DNA from: Nitriliruptoraceae bacterium | GTDB taxonomy: Bacteria; Actinomycetota; Nitriliruptoria; Nitriliruptorales; Nitriliruptoraceae | Length of the DNA: 60,953 nt | Reading direction: 5' to 3' | NCBI GenBank assembly: GCA_020832455.1 | Contig: JAFIEQ010000005.1 | Coordinates: forward strand, 1-60,953 | Shown: positions 1-9,104 of the stretch, piece by piece | Layout: each line of letters opens with the position of its first letter | Numbering within the stretch: the first letter of the stretch is position 1 | Translations under genes and position numbers: made by a program | Notes under the pieces: generated by a model | The model's database searches: none | Seen by the model: the letters and a program-made list of their open reading frames with translations, nothing else | Told to the model about the DNA's origin: nothing

Positions 1-1051
1 CGAGCGAGTCGTACACCACCATCGTCGTTCGGCCGGACACGCCGTACGACGCGGGGGCCGTGTCGGTGTTTAACCCCGGGCCGCGGGCGACCCCCGCCCC
101 GTGGCGCACCCCCCCGGGGGGGAGCTGGTGGGGGGCGGCGGCCAGGCCCCCGTCGGCGCCGCGGCCGGGCGCCTCGGACGCGGTGGCCAGCGGCTCGCCG
201 AGCAGCACCGCGTCCGCGCCGCAGGCGATCGCCTTGACGAGCTCACCCCCGGTCCGCACGCCGCCGGCGGCGATGACCTGCACGTAGCGGCCGGACTCCT
301 CGAGGTAGCGGGTGCGGGCCGCGGCGACCTCCGCGATGGTCGTCGCCAGCGGCGCGTCGATACCGAGTGCGGCGGCGGAGGTGGAGAACCGGTCCCCGCT
401 GCCCTCGACGATCACGCCGACCGCGCCGGTGCGCATCAGGTGGATCGCGGTCTTCGCCGACCAGACCCCGCCGACCACGACCGGGATGTTGTAGCGACCC
501 GTGAACGAGCGCAGGTCCAGCGGGTCGGAGCCGTCCACGCCGACGTGCTGGGCGGTGACCGCGACGCCCTGCACGACCAGCAGGTCGAGGCCGGCCTCCA
601 ACGCGACGTGGTGGAACCGCTCGACCTTCTGCGGGGTCAGACTGCCCGCCGCGAAGCCGGCGTCGCGCAGCTCCTGTACCCGCTGGCCGATCAGCTCCTC
701 CTTGACCGGCTCGTCGTAGAGCTGCTGCAGGCGCACGGTCGCGTCCGGACCGGGCGTGAGCCCGGCGATCTCCTCGAGGACCTCGTCGGGTTCGTCGTAA
801 CGCGTCCACAGCCCTTCGAGGTTGAGCACCCCGGCACCGCCGTGCTCACGCAGCAGCCGCGCCGTGGTCGGTGAGGTCACCGCGTCCAGCGGTGCGCCCA
901 GCACCGGGATGTCGAACGGGTAGGCGTCGATCCGCCAGCTGATGTCGACCAGCGCCGTGTCGCGCGTGCGGCGCGAGGGCTGCAAAGCGACGTCGTCCAG
1001 CGAGTAGCCGACCCGGGCGCGCCGCGCCCCGCCGATGGTGGTCTCCAGCAC
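1..1051 (-). CDS. GuaB3-family IMP dehydrogenase-like protein (partial, C-terminus off window)
   Basis: The translation follows the actinobacterial GuaB3 family. It begins like its members (VLETTIGGARRARVGYSLDD), followed by an ARRTRD-like PSRRTRD segment and a phosphate-binding region with VVVGG and IAAGGVRTGG. The family has the IMPDH TIM-barrel fold, and its true reaction in actinobacteria is unsettled. The GTG at 1051 was chosen because it places the family N-terminus correctly; the frame is open further upstream. The loop that carries the catalytic cysteine in IMP dehydrogenases reads GSGDRFSTSAAALG here, with serine and no cysteine, so classic IMPDH activity is doubtful. The gene is open to the left edge. 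Its last 40 codons, in a homopolymer-rich stretch near 60-130, fit the family poorly, which may be divergence or a sequence error. Confidence 0.8.
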   Translation of the reverse strand, partial: MLETTIGGARRARVGYSLDDVALQPSRRTRDTALVDISWRIDAYPFDIPVLGAPLDAVTSPTTARLLREHGGAGVLNLEGLWTRYDEPDEVLEEIAGLTPGPDATVRLQQLYDEPVKEELIGQRVQELRDAGFAAGSLTPQKVERFHHVALEAGLDLLVVQGVAVTAQHVGVDGSDPLDLRSFTGRYNIPVVVGGVWSAKTAIHLMRTGAVGVIVEGSGDRFSTSAAALGIDAPLATTIAEVAAARTRYLEESGRYVQVIAAGGVRTGGELVKAIACGADAVLLGEPLATASEAPGRGADGGLAAAPHQLPPGGVRHGAGVARGPGLNTDTAPASYGVSGRTTMVVYDSL

Positions 1052-1172
1052 GCTCGTGCTCCGCTCGTGGGCTGCAAGTGCCCCGCCAGGCGAGCTCGAA
1101 CGCCGGCCGACGGGACCGTGCGCGATCGTAGTGGGCCGGACGATCGCGTCCGCCGCGCACCCACTGGTCAGC

Positions 1173-2159
1173 TCAGCGCGTCCGCGGTGGGCCGAGCAGG
1201 AAGCCGACGCCCCAGGCCAGGTGCATCGTCACCAGCGCCAGTGCGGTCGCGGGCGCCTCCCCCGGCGTCTCGGCGGCGTGCACCCCGGCCGCCCCCACCG
1301 CGCCGAGGTAGCCCGTCGACGCCAGCACCAGCGGTCGTGGATCACGCCGGATCAGCGACACCGCGAGCGCGCCGGACAGGCCGACGACCAGGGCCGGCGC
1401 CGCCAACTGACGGGCTCGGAGGGATCCTGAATGCTGTTGCGCGGTCCGTCGCCGCCACCGCCCGTACTGGAAGAACTGTCGCGCGAGCGCCGGCACGCTG
1501 GCACGCGGCTGGTAGCGGACAGCCAACGACGGCTCGAGCCACACCGTGTAGCCGGCGCGGGTCAGCCGCAGGTTGAGTTCCGCATCCTGGTTGCGAGTGA
1601 ACGCCGTATCGAACCCGCCGACCGCCTGAAGCGCCTCACGCCGGAAGACGCCGAGGTAGACGGTGTCGACCGGTCCCGCGGTCACCCCCGAGCGGTAGGC
1701 CGCGCCGCCGGTACCCGCCGGGGAACGCATCGCCGCGGCGACCGCGCGGGCGAAACCGCCCGCCGCGGTCGGGACCTGTCGCCCACCGACGTTGGCGGCG
1801 CCGGTCTCACGCAACATCGCCACGGCGGTCGCGAGGTAGCCGGGCGGGATCACCGCGTGCGCATCGACCCGCGCGACGACCTGGCCGCTGCTGGCCCCGA
1901 TCGCGGCGTTCAACGCATCCGGTGTCCGCCCGGAGGGGTTGGCGACCACGCGCACCAGCCCGGGGTGCTGCTCGGCCAGCGTCCCGGCACGCTCCCACGT
2001 GTCGTCATCCGACGGGCCGACCGCGATCACGATCTCGTCCGGGCGGAGAACCTGGCGCAGGACCGCATCGATCGCGGCCGTCAGCGTCGCGGCGCTGTCG
2101 CGGGCCGGGACGACGACGCTGACGGTGGCGTCGTCGGGCAACGGCGGGAGCTCAGCCAC
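1173..2159 (-). CDS. ExoA-like family 2 glycosyltransferase with C-terminal membrane segments
   Basis: This 328-residue protein starts with a GT-A fold of family GT2: VSVVVPARDSAATL at the nucleotide-binding strand and the RVDAHA motif typical of the ExoA (succinoglycan glucosyltransferase) branch in place of a plain DXD. A GGFD/RNQD.EL segment near residue 190 is the usual acceptor-side motif. Three hydrophobic helices fill about residues 255-320, so it should act at the inner face of the membrane on a lipid-linked sugar. The GTG start overlaps the stop of the upstream transglycosylase gene by eight bases (GTGGCTGA), which implies translational coupling. The sugar donor and product cannot be read from the sequence. 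Confidence 0.85.
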   Translation of the reverse strand: MAELPPLPDDATVSVVVPARDSAATLTAAIDAVLRQVLRPDEIVIAVGPSDDDTWERAGTLAEQHPGLVRVVANPSGRTPDALNAAIGASSGQVVARVDAHAVIPPGYLATAVAMLRETGAANVGGRQVPTAAGGFARAVAAAMRSPAGTGGAAYRSGVTAGPVDTVYLGVFRREALQAVGGFDTAFTRNQDAELNLRLTRAGYTVWLEPSLAVRYQPRASVPALARQFFQYGRWRRRTAQQHSGSLRARQLAAPALVVGLSGALAVSLIRRDPRPLVLASTGYLGAVGAAGVHAAETPGEAPATALALVTMHLAWGVGFLLGPPRTR

Positions 2160-3558
2160 CGAGTCGCTCGTAGTAGTCGAGGACCCGGATGACGTAGATC
2201 TGGGTCTCCGCGAAGGGTGGGATGCCGCCGTGGCGGTTCACCGCCCCGATCCCGGCGTTGTAGGCCGCGAGCCCGAGCTCCACCGACCCCGTCTGGTCCA
2301 CCCGCATCGCGAGGTAACGCGCCCCACCGTCGAGGTTCTCCTCCGGCACCCACGGGTCGACCCCGAGCGAACTGGCGGTCCCCGGCATCAGCTGGGCGAG
2401 CCCGATCGCACCGACCGGCGACACCGCGTCCGCACGGAAACCGGACTCCGCCCAGACCAACGCCGCGAACAGGCGCGGGTCGATGCCGGCGTTGCGCGCC
2501 GCGGTGTCGATCGCCGGCGCCCACTGCTGCCCCGCGGCGGGCAGCGCGCCGGACCAACTGCCGACCGAACCGGCCGACGATGCGGACCGCGCCGCGGTCA
2601 GGCGGGTCGCCAGGGTCTCGAGCCGCTCGTTGAGCTGGGTCTGCAGCGCTTCCATGGCCTGCGCATCCTGCTCGAGGCGCTGGAAGACCGCCTGTTGGCT
2701 GGCGCGCTCCGCCTGCACGGCGCTGAGCGCACTGGCGCGATCCGCGCGGATGGCCTCCACGCCGGCGAGCTCTGCCGCGGCCTCATCCGCGAGCACGACC
2801 GACGCGGCCTCTGCCTCGCTGGCATCGTCGGCCCGGTCCTCCGCGCGGGCGAGCGCGAGGGTGGCCTCCTCCTCGGCCTCAGCGGCCGCCTGTGCGGCAC
2901 GTTCCGCGCGCTCGCGCGCCACGTCCGCCGAGGCTCGGGCGCGTTCCGCGTTGCTGACCAGGTCCCGGTCGTCGTCCAGCGCGCGGGCGAACATCGCGGA
3001 GGTCACGGTGACCTCGTGCCAGTCGCCGGCGTTGACCAGGCCCTGCACGTAGCCGAGGTGCGGGACGGTCGAGCCGGACTTGAACGCATCGATCGCGCGC
3101 TCCTCGAGCTGGCCGACCGCCTCGCGTTCGAAGGTCTCCGCCTCGACGACCTCGTCCTGCGCCTCGTCGACCTCCGTGTCGGCCTCCACGACCACCGCGG
3201 CGGCGGCCTCCGCCTGCTCGCGCGCCTCGTCGGCCTCCGCCTGGGCGGCTGACGCCGCAGCGGCAGCCGCATCGGCCTCGGCCTGCAGCTCCTCGTAGAC
3301 GGCCTGCGCCTCGTTCAGCTCGCGTTCGACGACACCCAGGGCGGCGGCACGGTCCGCGATGCGGCCCTCGATCGCGGCGAGTTCACGTTCCGCCTGCGCG
3401 ATCGCGGCGACGGCCCGTTCGAAGGACGCCTCCGCCTCGGCGAGCTCCTCCTCGGTGGCGCCCAGGTCAGCCTCGAGCTCGTTGACGTCCTCGGGCTCCG
3501 GTTCCTGCGCAGCGACCATCGACCCTGGGAGGGCGAGCGCGACCAGGGCGACGGCCAC
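2152..3558 (-). CDS. Secreted coiled-coil lytic transglycosylase (SLT domain)
   Basis: The C-terminal 120 residues are a lysozyme-like SLT domain: the catalytic glutamate lies in WAESGF, followed by SPVGAIGLAQLMPGTA and GLAAYNAG, all hallmark motifs of peptidoglycan lytic transglycosylases. Before it lies a long Ala/Glu-rich heptad region (about 250 residues), a coiled coil like those of RipA/PcsB-type wall hydrolases. A hydrophobic signal peptide ending near SMVAAQ starts the protein. The start is uncertain. GTG at 3558 is the only conventional codon, but it leaves no positive charges before the hydrophobic core. A CTG at 3588 would add LAIRSDHRLL and give a normal signal peptide. It probably cleaves peptidoglycan outside the membrane during growth. 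It is coupled to the downstream glycosyltransferase gene. Confidence 0.85.
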   Translation of the reverse strand: MAVALVALALPGSMVAAQEPEPEDVNELEADLGATEEELAEAEASFERAVAAIAQAERELAAIEGRIADRAAALGVVERELNEAQAVYEELQAEADAAAAAASAAQAEADEAREQAEAAAAVVVEADTEVDEAQDEVVEAETFEREAVGQLEERAIDAFKSGSTVPHLGYVQGLVNAGDWHEVTVTSAMFARALDDDRDLVSNAERARASADVARERAERAAQAAAEAEEEATLALARAEDRADDASEAEAASVVLADEAAAELAGVEAIRADRASALSAVQAERASQQAVFQRLEQDAQAMEALQTQLNERLETLATRLTAARSASSAGSVGSWSGALPAAGQQWAPAIDTAARNAGIDPRLFAALVWAESGFRADAVSPVGAIGLAQLMPGTASSLGVDPWVPEENLDGGARYLAMRVDQTGSVELGLAAYNAGIGAVNRHGGIPPFAETQIYVIRVLDYYERLGG

Positions 3559-3727
3559 GAGCAGACGGTGATCGGAACGGATCGCCAGAACCTTCGGGGA
3601 CGATGTCGGGTCACGAGGCGGGAGACAGGGCCGTCGGGAGGCTACCGGCGACGTCGCGCGGTCTCCCGGAGGCGCGCGACCCGCTGGCGAGCAGCACTGG
3701 CAAGCCAGGCGACTGCGCGGTCTCCCA

Positions 3728-6163
3728 TCAGGCCTCCGGCCGCCCGTTCGCCCGCCACAGGAAGGCCGCCATCTGCGCCCGGGTGACGTTACCGTCCGGC
3801 GAGAACTGTCCCGGCCCACCCATCCCCTGCGTGATGTCTTCGGCGACGAGCCAACGCACCGGCTCGTCGAACCAGGAGCCCCGTGGCACGTCACGGAACC
3901 CGTGGTGGGGGTAACCGCCCGGCTTGCCGTCCGCACGCCACAGGAACGCTGCCATCTGCGCCCGAGTGACCTTCGCATCAGGCGAGAACTGACGAGGCCC
4001 GCCCATCCCCTGCGTGATCCCTTCGGCCTTCAGCCATCGGACGGGTTCGTCGAACCAGGAGCCCCGTGGCACGTCACGGAACCCGTGGTGGGGATAGCCG
4101 GTCGGCTTCCCGGCAGCACGCCACAGGAACGCTGCCATCTGAGCCCGGGTGACGTCCGCGCCGGGCGAGTACTGCCCGGGACCGCCCATCCCTTGCGTGA
4201 TGTCCTCGATGACCAGCCACCGGACCGGGACGTCGAACCAGGTGCCGGTCGGCACATCACGGAACCCGTGATGCGGGAGCGGTGCGACGGTCAGCCCGCT
4301 GCTGCGTGCGATCGACGAGCGGTTCCCGGCGCCATCGGTGGCGGTGAGGCAGTAACGGTAGGTGGTCCCCGGACGGTGACCGTCGATGGTCACCGATCGG
4401 TTCGTGCCCTGGTAGAGGCGCGTGGATGAGGTGGAACAGGTGGTCGATCCCGTCGACCGGTACAGCCGGTAGGTGATCGGACCGGTCGGGTCGCTGACCG
4501 CGGGCCAGGAGAACCGGATCCGATCGCGCTCGATCGAGATCGAGGCCGACGGGGCTGCCGGCGCTGTCAGGTCGCGACCGGTCACCGTGGAGGTCGCCGA
4601 CAACGGCGAGGTGCCCGCGGCACCCACCGCCCGTACGCAGTAGCGGTAGGTGGAGCCGTGCTGCACGGCCTTGTCGACGAACGCCCGGGCGTTGCCTTGG
4701 AAGATCGTGGACGCCGAGGTGGAGCAGGACGACCCGGTGGAGCGATGCAGCCGGTAGGAGTGCGCACCGACGGGACGGCTCCAGTCCAGGTTCGAGCGCA
4801 GGTCACCGGACGCCGCGCCGAGGCGAGCGATCGCCTTCGGAGGCCCGATGTGGGGTGAGATCGCCGTGAACGCGCTCGGGAGGTCGAGCCGCGGCATGCC
4901 CGTCTGCGTCCCGCCGTCGCGGGTGTCGTCGAGGAGGATGCTCGAGGCGCGCAGCGCAGCGACGGTCTGTGCTGCGGAGGCCTGCGGCGCGGCTTCTCTG
5001 AGGAGCGCGATCGCGCCGGCCACGTGCGGGGCTGCCATGGACGTGCCCTGCATCCCGCCGAACCCGCCCCCGACGACCGACGAGGTGATCGGAGCGCCCG
5101 GCGCGAGGAGATCGATCTGTGGTCCGATGTCCGAGAACTCCGCCAACTGGTCCCCCGGCACCGTCGATGCACCGACTGCGAGCGTGGAGGAGACGCACGC
5201 AGGAGCGGCGACCCCATCGACCGTGCCCTCGTTGCCGCTGGCCGCCACCGTGACGACACCGCGATCGCGCAACAGGTCGCTCGCCGCGACGAAGGACCCG
5301 AAATCAGCGTCGCAGGTGCCAGGGAAGGTCATCAACGAGCCGAGGCTCAGGTTCACCGCGACAAGTCCGACCTCATCGCTGATGGTGGCCAACCAGTCCA
5401 TCGCGCGGACGATGTCACTGAATCGGGCGGCGAGCCCCGCTGGAGTGTCCACGAACACCTGGACCGCGATGATGTCGGCACCCGGCGCCACGCCGCGGCG
5501 CACGCTGTTCGAGCCAGCGATGATGCCGGCGACGTGCGTCCCGTGACTGTCGCCGGCCAGCGGCTTGGCCGCACCGGGTGCGATCATGGTGCTGGAGCCG
5601 TTGGGGCACCCGCCGACCGACGCGAAGCACGCCTCGGCGAGGATCCGTCCCCCGCCGGACGCGAAGAACGGATGCGACCGGTCGACACCGGTGTCCAGCA
5701 CCGCGACCGCCGTTCCACGTCCGGTCAGCGCCGATCCGTTCAGCTCGAGCCCCGACGCGCCGATCAGCGGCACGGACGCGTTCAGCGAGGGGACAGCGAG
5801 CTGGTCCTCGTGGAACCCGCGGACATCGGGGTGGTCGAGCAGATCGCGCAGTTCCGCGTCCGTGGCATCGACGATCACGTACGGCAGCTGGTCGAGCCGT
5901 TCAGCGTCCTCGGCAACAGCAGGGACATCGCTCAGCACACGGTCTGTCGCGGCAGCCACGATTGCACCGCTGGCTGCGCGCGCATCATCCGATGCTGTGA
6001 CCGCGGGAACAGCCAACTCAACGATGACGCGTCGCGACTCCTCCGACGGTGACGATCCCGGTCCCGTTGCGTCCGCAGCAGCCGGGAGGAGCGCGCTGAG
6101 CACACCGAAGATCGCCACGAGGGCGGTCAACGTTCCGCTCGTCGCAAGCCGTCCCTGGCCCAT
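3728..6163 (-). CDS. Secreted subtilisin-like serine protease with FN3 and SLH repeats
   Basis: This 811-residue exported peptidase has a signal peptide (about 1-32), an inhibitor I9-like propeptide (about 45-125) and an S8 catalytic domain. Asp157 is in AVLDTGVDRSHP, His207 in SHGTHVAG, the oxyanion Asn311 in AASGNEG and Ser375 in GTSMAAPH, so the triad is complete. Two fibronectin-type-III-like modules follow (about 440-625), each with a YRYC motif. Three SLH repeats close the protein, of the type GFRDVP..WFD.PVRWL..E.ITQGMGG...SP...VTRAQMAAFLWR. The SLH triplet should hold the protease in the wall. Substrates could be surface proteins or external nutrients. It lies 190 bases downstream of another SLH protein on the same strand, with a strong hairpin between them. 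Confidence 0.92.
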   Translation of the reverse strand: MGQGRLATSGTLTALVAIFGVLSALLPAAADATGPGSSPSEESRRVIVELAVPAVTASDDARAASGAIVAAATDRVLSDVPAVAEDAERLDQLPYVIVDATDAELRDLLDHPDVRGFHEDQLAVPSLNASVPLIGASGLELNGSALTGRGTAVAVLDTGVDRSHPFFASGGGRILAEACFASVGGCPNGSSTMIAPGAAKPLAGDSHGTHVAGIIAGSNSVRRGVAPGADIIAVQVFVDTPAGLAARFSDIVRAMDWLATISDEVGLVAVNLSLGSLMTFPGTCDADFGSFVAASDLLRDRGVVTVAASGNEGTVDGVAAPACVSSTLAVGASTVPGDQLAEFSDIGPQIDLLAPGAPITSSVVGGGFGGMQGTSMAAPHVAGAIALLREAAPQASAAQTVAALRASSILLDDTRDGGTQTGMPRLDLPSAFTAISPHIGPPKAIARLGAASGDLRSNLDWSRPVGAHSYRLHRSTGSSCSTSASTIFQGNARAFVDKAVQHGSTYRYCVRAVGAAGTSPLSATSTVTGRDLTAPAAPSASISIERDRIRFSWPAVSDPTGPITYRLYRSTGSTTCSTSSTRLYQGTNRSVTIDGHRPGTTYRYCLTATDGAGNRSSIARSSGLTVAPLPHHGFRDVPTGTWFDVPVRWLVIEDITQGMGGPGQYSPGADVTRAQMAAFLWRAAGKPTGYPHHGFRDVPRGSWFDEPVRWLKAEGITQGMGGPRQFSPDAKVTRAQMAAFLWRADGKPGGYPHHGFRDVPRGSWFDEPVRWLVAEDITQGMGGPGQFSPDGNVTRAQMAAFLWRANGRPEA

Positions 6164-6248
6164 GGCGCACTCCTGCCGGGACCGGTCCGACCGACCCCAC
6201 CTTCATCGCTATCGGCCGGTACTGGCCTCGCCTTGAGCGTTGGTGAGC

Positions 6249-6278
6249 CCAGATGGGCGCCATCGCGCGCCCATCTGG
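6249..6278 (-). terminator. Perfect 12-bp hairpin between two SLH-protein genes
   Basis: CCAGATGGGCGC at 6249-6260 is the exact inverse of GCGCCCATCTGG at 6267-6278, with a six-base loop. It lies about 75 bases past the stop of the 6354-7523 gene and about 85 bases before the start of the protease gene, both read leftward. No clear U tract follows. A terminator of the upstream gene is the simplest reading; an mRNA-stabilising or regulatory structure in the protease leader is the alternative. Confidence 0.55.
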
Positions 6279-6353
6279 CTGTCATCCGATCACCCGGCGC
6301 ACAGCGCCCTCAGCAGCGAGCTGGAGCCGAACCCGACAGCGAACGACCCGGCA

Positions 6354-7523
6354 TCAGCGACGGAACTGCACGGTCGGCGCGATCATCGGAGCGCCATCCC
6401 AGGCTGCCCGGTTCGACGCCGTGCGGTGCAAGAAGGCAGCCATCTCTGCGCGGGTCACCGACCGGTCGGGCGCGAACGTGTTCGTCGACCCCACCCCGTT
6501 GGTGATCTCCATCGCGGTCAACCAGTCGACGGCAGCGTCGTAGAAGCGTCCGTCACCGGTGTCACGCCACCCGGCGGTCGGAGAACCCCCGCTCGACCCG
6601 GTGAGCCGCCACAGGAAGGTGGCCATCTCTCCTCGGCGAACCGGGCGGTCCGGCATGAACAACCCGGTGTTACCGACTCCGTCCGTGATGCCCTCGGCGG
6701 TCAACCAGCGCACCGCAGGGTCGTAGTAGGCACCAGGGGGTACGTCGGTGAACGCATGGCTCGGCGCACCGGCTGGCTCTCCCATCATCCGCCACAGGAA
6801 CGCGGCCATCTGGCCACGCGTCACCGTGGCGTCCGGACGGAACTCGCCGGTGTTGCCCCACCCGTCCGAGATGCGGTGCTGCCGCAACCACACCACACCG
6901 TCCGTGAAGTAGCGGTCGGCAGCCACGTCCCGCCACCGCAGTCGGTTGTCCAGGACAGGCTTCCCGGACCAGTAGCTCGTGCGCTGCAGGGCGCCGTCCC
7001 AGCTGAAGCTGAAGTGGATGTGATCGGTGTGTGGGCTCGCGCCGGTGTACGGCTGCCAGCCCTGGTCCGGACGGTATGCACTCCACACCTGGCGGTCCCA
7101 GATGATGTACATCACACCCATGCGTCGAGCCATCGCGTGTCGGTTGCCGTGCTGGTCCGTCGCGAGCAGCCAGCCGAGGAACTCATCGGCCTTCGCTCGG
7201 TCCGCAGCTCGGTTCGCGTTCAGCATCCAGTCGTAGGCGCGGCCCTCCTTGTGCTCACTTCGCCCACCGACGGTGCAGCTGCGTAGGATCCCACCGCCGT
7301 TCGCACCGTACGTCTGCTGGAGCAGCCGACGGAAGGCCACGACGCCCGGCTGCTCGCGGCTGAGACAGGCCTCCTGCCCGTGGTAGCGCGCATAGGCGTC
7401 GATCTCCCGCCCGAAGGACGACGAGGGCAGCGGTGACGCGCTCGCCGACGCCGGAACCACCAGTAGGGGCACAAGGATCGCAAGAGCCAATAGGGACGAG
7501 CCTAAACGCGTGACCATCGCCAC
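6354..7523 (-). CDS. Secreted protein with M15-like/ARB_07466-type domain and three SLH repeats
   Basis: A signal peptide (about 1-29) leads into a domain of roughly 160 residues containing SEHKEGRAYDW, GVMYIIWD and SPHTDHIHFSFSWD. The spaced His/Asp pattern matches the actinobacterial ARB_07466-like domain, which resembles the metal site of D-Ala-D-Ala peptidases (M15). A role in trimming wall peptides is therefore an inference. Three SLH repeats fill about residues 195-380, with the pattern ..GITDGVGNTGLF.P...V.RG.MA.FLWR. The gene stands alone, facing left, with the ISL3 element upstream. Expected location: outside the cell, bound to the secondary wall polymer. Confidence 0.8.
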   Translation of the reverse strand: MAMVTRLGSSLLALAILVPLLVVPASASASPLPSSSFGREIDAYARYHGQEACLSREQPGVVAFRRLLQQTYGANGGGILRSCTVGGRSEHKEGRAYDWMLNANRAADRAKADEFLGWLLATDQHGNRHAMARRMGVMYIIWDRQVWSAYRPDQGWQPYTGASPHTDHIHFSFSWDGALQRTSYWSGKPVLDNRLRWRDVAADRYFTDGVVWLRQHRISDGWGNTGEFRPDATVTRGQMAAFLWRMMGEPAGAPSHAFTDVPPGAYYDPAVRWLTAEGITDGVGNTGLFMPDRPVRRGEMATFLWRLTGSSGGSPTAGWRDTGDGRFYDAAVDWLTAMEITNGVGSTNTFAPDRSVTRAEMAAFLHRTASNRAAWDGAPMIAPTVQFRR

Positions 7524-7690
7524 CCTCTAGTGATCCCGGTGCGGCCCAACGCACACACCTACCACACCCAACCCATCGGTCAACGCGTGCCGCAGCTTTA
7601 GCCGCGCTCTGTCCAGGCGCCAGCGTCACGCGCCACTGGGGATGCGCGCCAACGATCGGGTGAACTTCACCGCCCAAACAGCGAGTCAAA

Positions 7691-9104
7691 CCGGGTCTTC
7701 CTGATGGTTATCTGTAGGCCGCAGCGGCGGCGCTGTAGGGCCTGATCCTCGTGGTGGTCGGGAGGCTACGTGGCTGTCCGGCGTGGAGCCGGATGCGGGC
7801 GGCGTAGTTGGTGCAGTTGCGGAAGCCGCGGGCTGCTCTGCGGATCGACTTGATCTTGACGTTGGCGGACTCGGTGGGTGCGTTCGAGGCGCGGGTGTCG
7901 AAAAACGCCAGGACCTCGTCTTGCCAGGGGCCGATGGTGGTTGCGAGCCTGGTGACCTCCGGCACGTCCACAGCGACGAGCCACTCGTAGAAGGTCACGA
8001 GCCGGCGGTGGGCGGTGTCGCGATCGGGGGCTTGGTAGACGCGGCGCAGTAGATCGACCGCGACCCACGCGGCTGCGACTTCGTCGTCGGTGTCGGCGTC
8101 TCGGAGCCGGTCGAAGATCTTGGCGACCTCGTCTTCGCCGAGCCGTTCTTGGCCGACGCGCAGCACGCGGCGGAGCCGGAACAGCGGGTCATCTCTGTGG
8201 CCACGGTGACCGTGGATCTGCTGCTGGCGGCGACGCCGGACCTCGTCGAGCGCGGTCAGTCCGAGGCTCACGAGGTGGAACACGTCAGCGACGACGATCG
8301 CGTCCTCGAGGGTGTCGGCGGCCGACTTGAATCCGGAGAACAGATCGCAAGCCACGACCTTCGCATCCGGGGCGTGATCGGCCAGCAGCGCCGCTGCAGA
8401 GCCCTTGTCACGGCCCTGAGCCACGGCGACGACCAGGCTGGTGTCGAGGCACACGAGCGCGGTGAGGAACTGCCGGCGGCGCTGGGTGAGCCGCCCGGTG
8501 GTCATCACGGTCTCGTCGATCCCGACCCGGGTCGGACGCAGCTGGGCGACCAGATCGGCCGCTGCGATCACGGCGCGCATCACGGTGTTCCACCCGACTC
8601 CGAAGCTCTTGCGGGTCGTGTCGATCGGGATGTTCGCCTGCGATGCTGCGACCGCGGCCCTGGCTGCTGCTCGGCTCCAGACCGCGCCTGGCGCGATCGA
8701 CGGGGTGCGTTCCACGAACGTGCCGCAGCCCTCCAGACACGCGAGCAGCCGCTTGCGCCAGACCAGCCTGGTGGCACGGCCTGCGACGGGAAGGTGGCGC
8801 ACGGTGTGGCGCCGCCAGTCGTGCAGCGGATGCAGTCCGATTACCCCGCAGCCGGTGCATGGCTGGACATCACGGGGTAGCTCGACGTTGGCGACGAGCT
8901 CGTCGTTCTCGTCGATGTAGGCGTCGATGAGGATGAACTCGGGCGGGGCAAGCAACAGCTCGCTCCACCCCTGGACAGGGGTAGGTTGGGACACGCGTAC
9001 GGCCTCGGTCGCTCGGTTGGCTTAGACACCTCGAGCATCGAGGCCGTACGTGTCTTCACCAAGCAACTGCGACCGGGTCACCCACTACCGAGGGGAAGAC
9101 CCGG
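7691..9104 (-). mobile_element. ISL3-family insertion sequence with matched terminal repeats
   Basis: The ends carry the same 11 bases facing inward: CCGGGTCTTCC at 7691-7701 and its inverse GGAAGACCCGG at 9094-9104, with partial matching beyond (GGT at offset 16). Between them lies one intact transposase gene. The length (about 1.41 kb) and single-gene layout are usual for ISL3. No 8-bp target duplication was seen beside these ends (GAGTCAAA on the left, CATCGGAA on the right). The insertion may be old, or the outer boundary may differ by a few bases. The element marks the right edge of the SLH genes and the left edge of a lower-GC glycosyltransferase island. Confidence 0.8.
7708..8994 (-). 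CDS. ISL3-family transposase
   Basis: This 428-residue protein has the ISL3 layout. An N-terminal zinc-binding head (CTGCG near residue 46, then CLEGCG near 86) precedes a helix-turn-helix region (about 110-150) and a DDE catalytic domain. GIDETVM and ACDLFSG supply acidic residues, and SNAPTESANVKIKSIRRAARGF contains the conserved glutamate and the family's closing motif. The reading frame is complete and the terminal repeats lie close on both sides, so the element could still be active. Confidence 0.93.
   Translation of the reverse strand: MSQPTPVQGWSELLLAPPEFILIDAYIDENDELVANVELPRDVQPCTGCGVIGLHPLHDWRRHTVRHLPVAGRATRLVWRKRLLACLEGCGTFVERTPSIAPGAVWSRAAARAAVAASQANIPIDTTRKSFGVGWNTVMRAVIAAADLVAQLRPTRVGIDETVMTTGRLTQRRRQFLTALVCLDTSLVVAVAQGRDKGSAAALLADHAPDAKVVACDLFSGFKSAADTLEDAIVVADVFHLVSLGLTALDEVRRRRQQQIHGHRGHRDDPLFRLRRVLRVGQERLGEDEVAKIFDRLRDADTDDEVAAAWVAVDLLRRVYQAPDRDTAHRRLVTFYEWLVAVDVPEVTRLATTIGPWQDEVLAFFDTRASNAPTESANVKIKSIRRAARGFRNCTNYAARIRLHAGQPRSLPTTTRIRPYSAAAAAYR

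Noticed and set aside
101-874. Plus-strand frame opposite the GuaB3-like gene
   Set aside because: The minus strand has clear GuaB3 motifs over the same bases; the plus frame has none.
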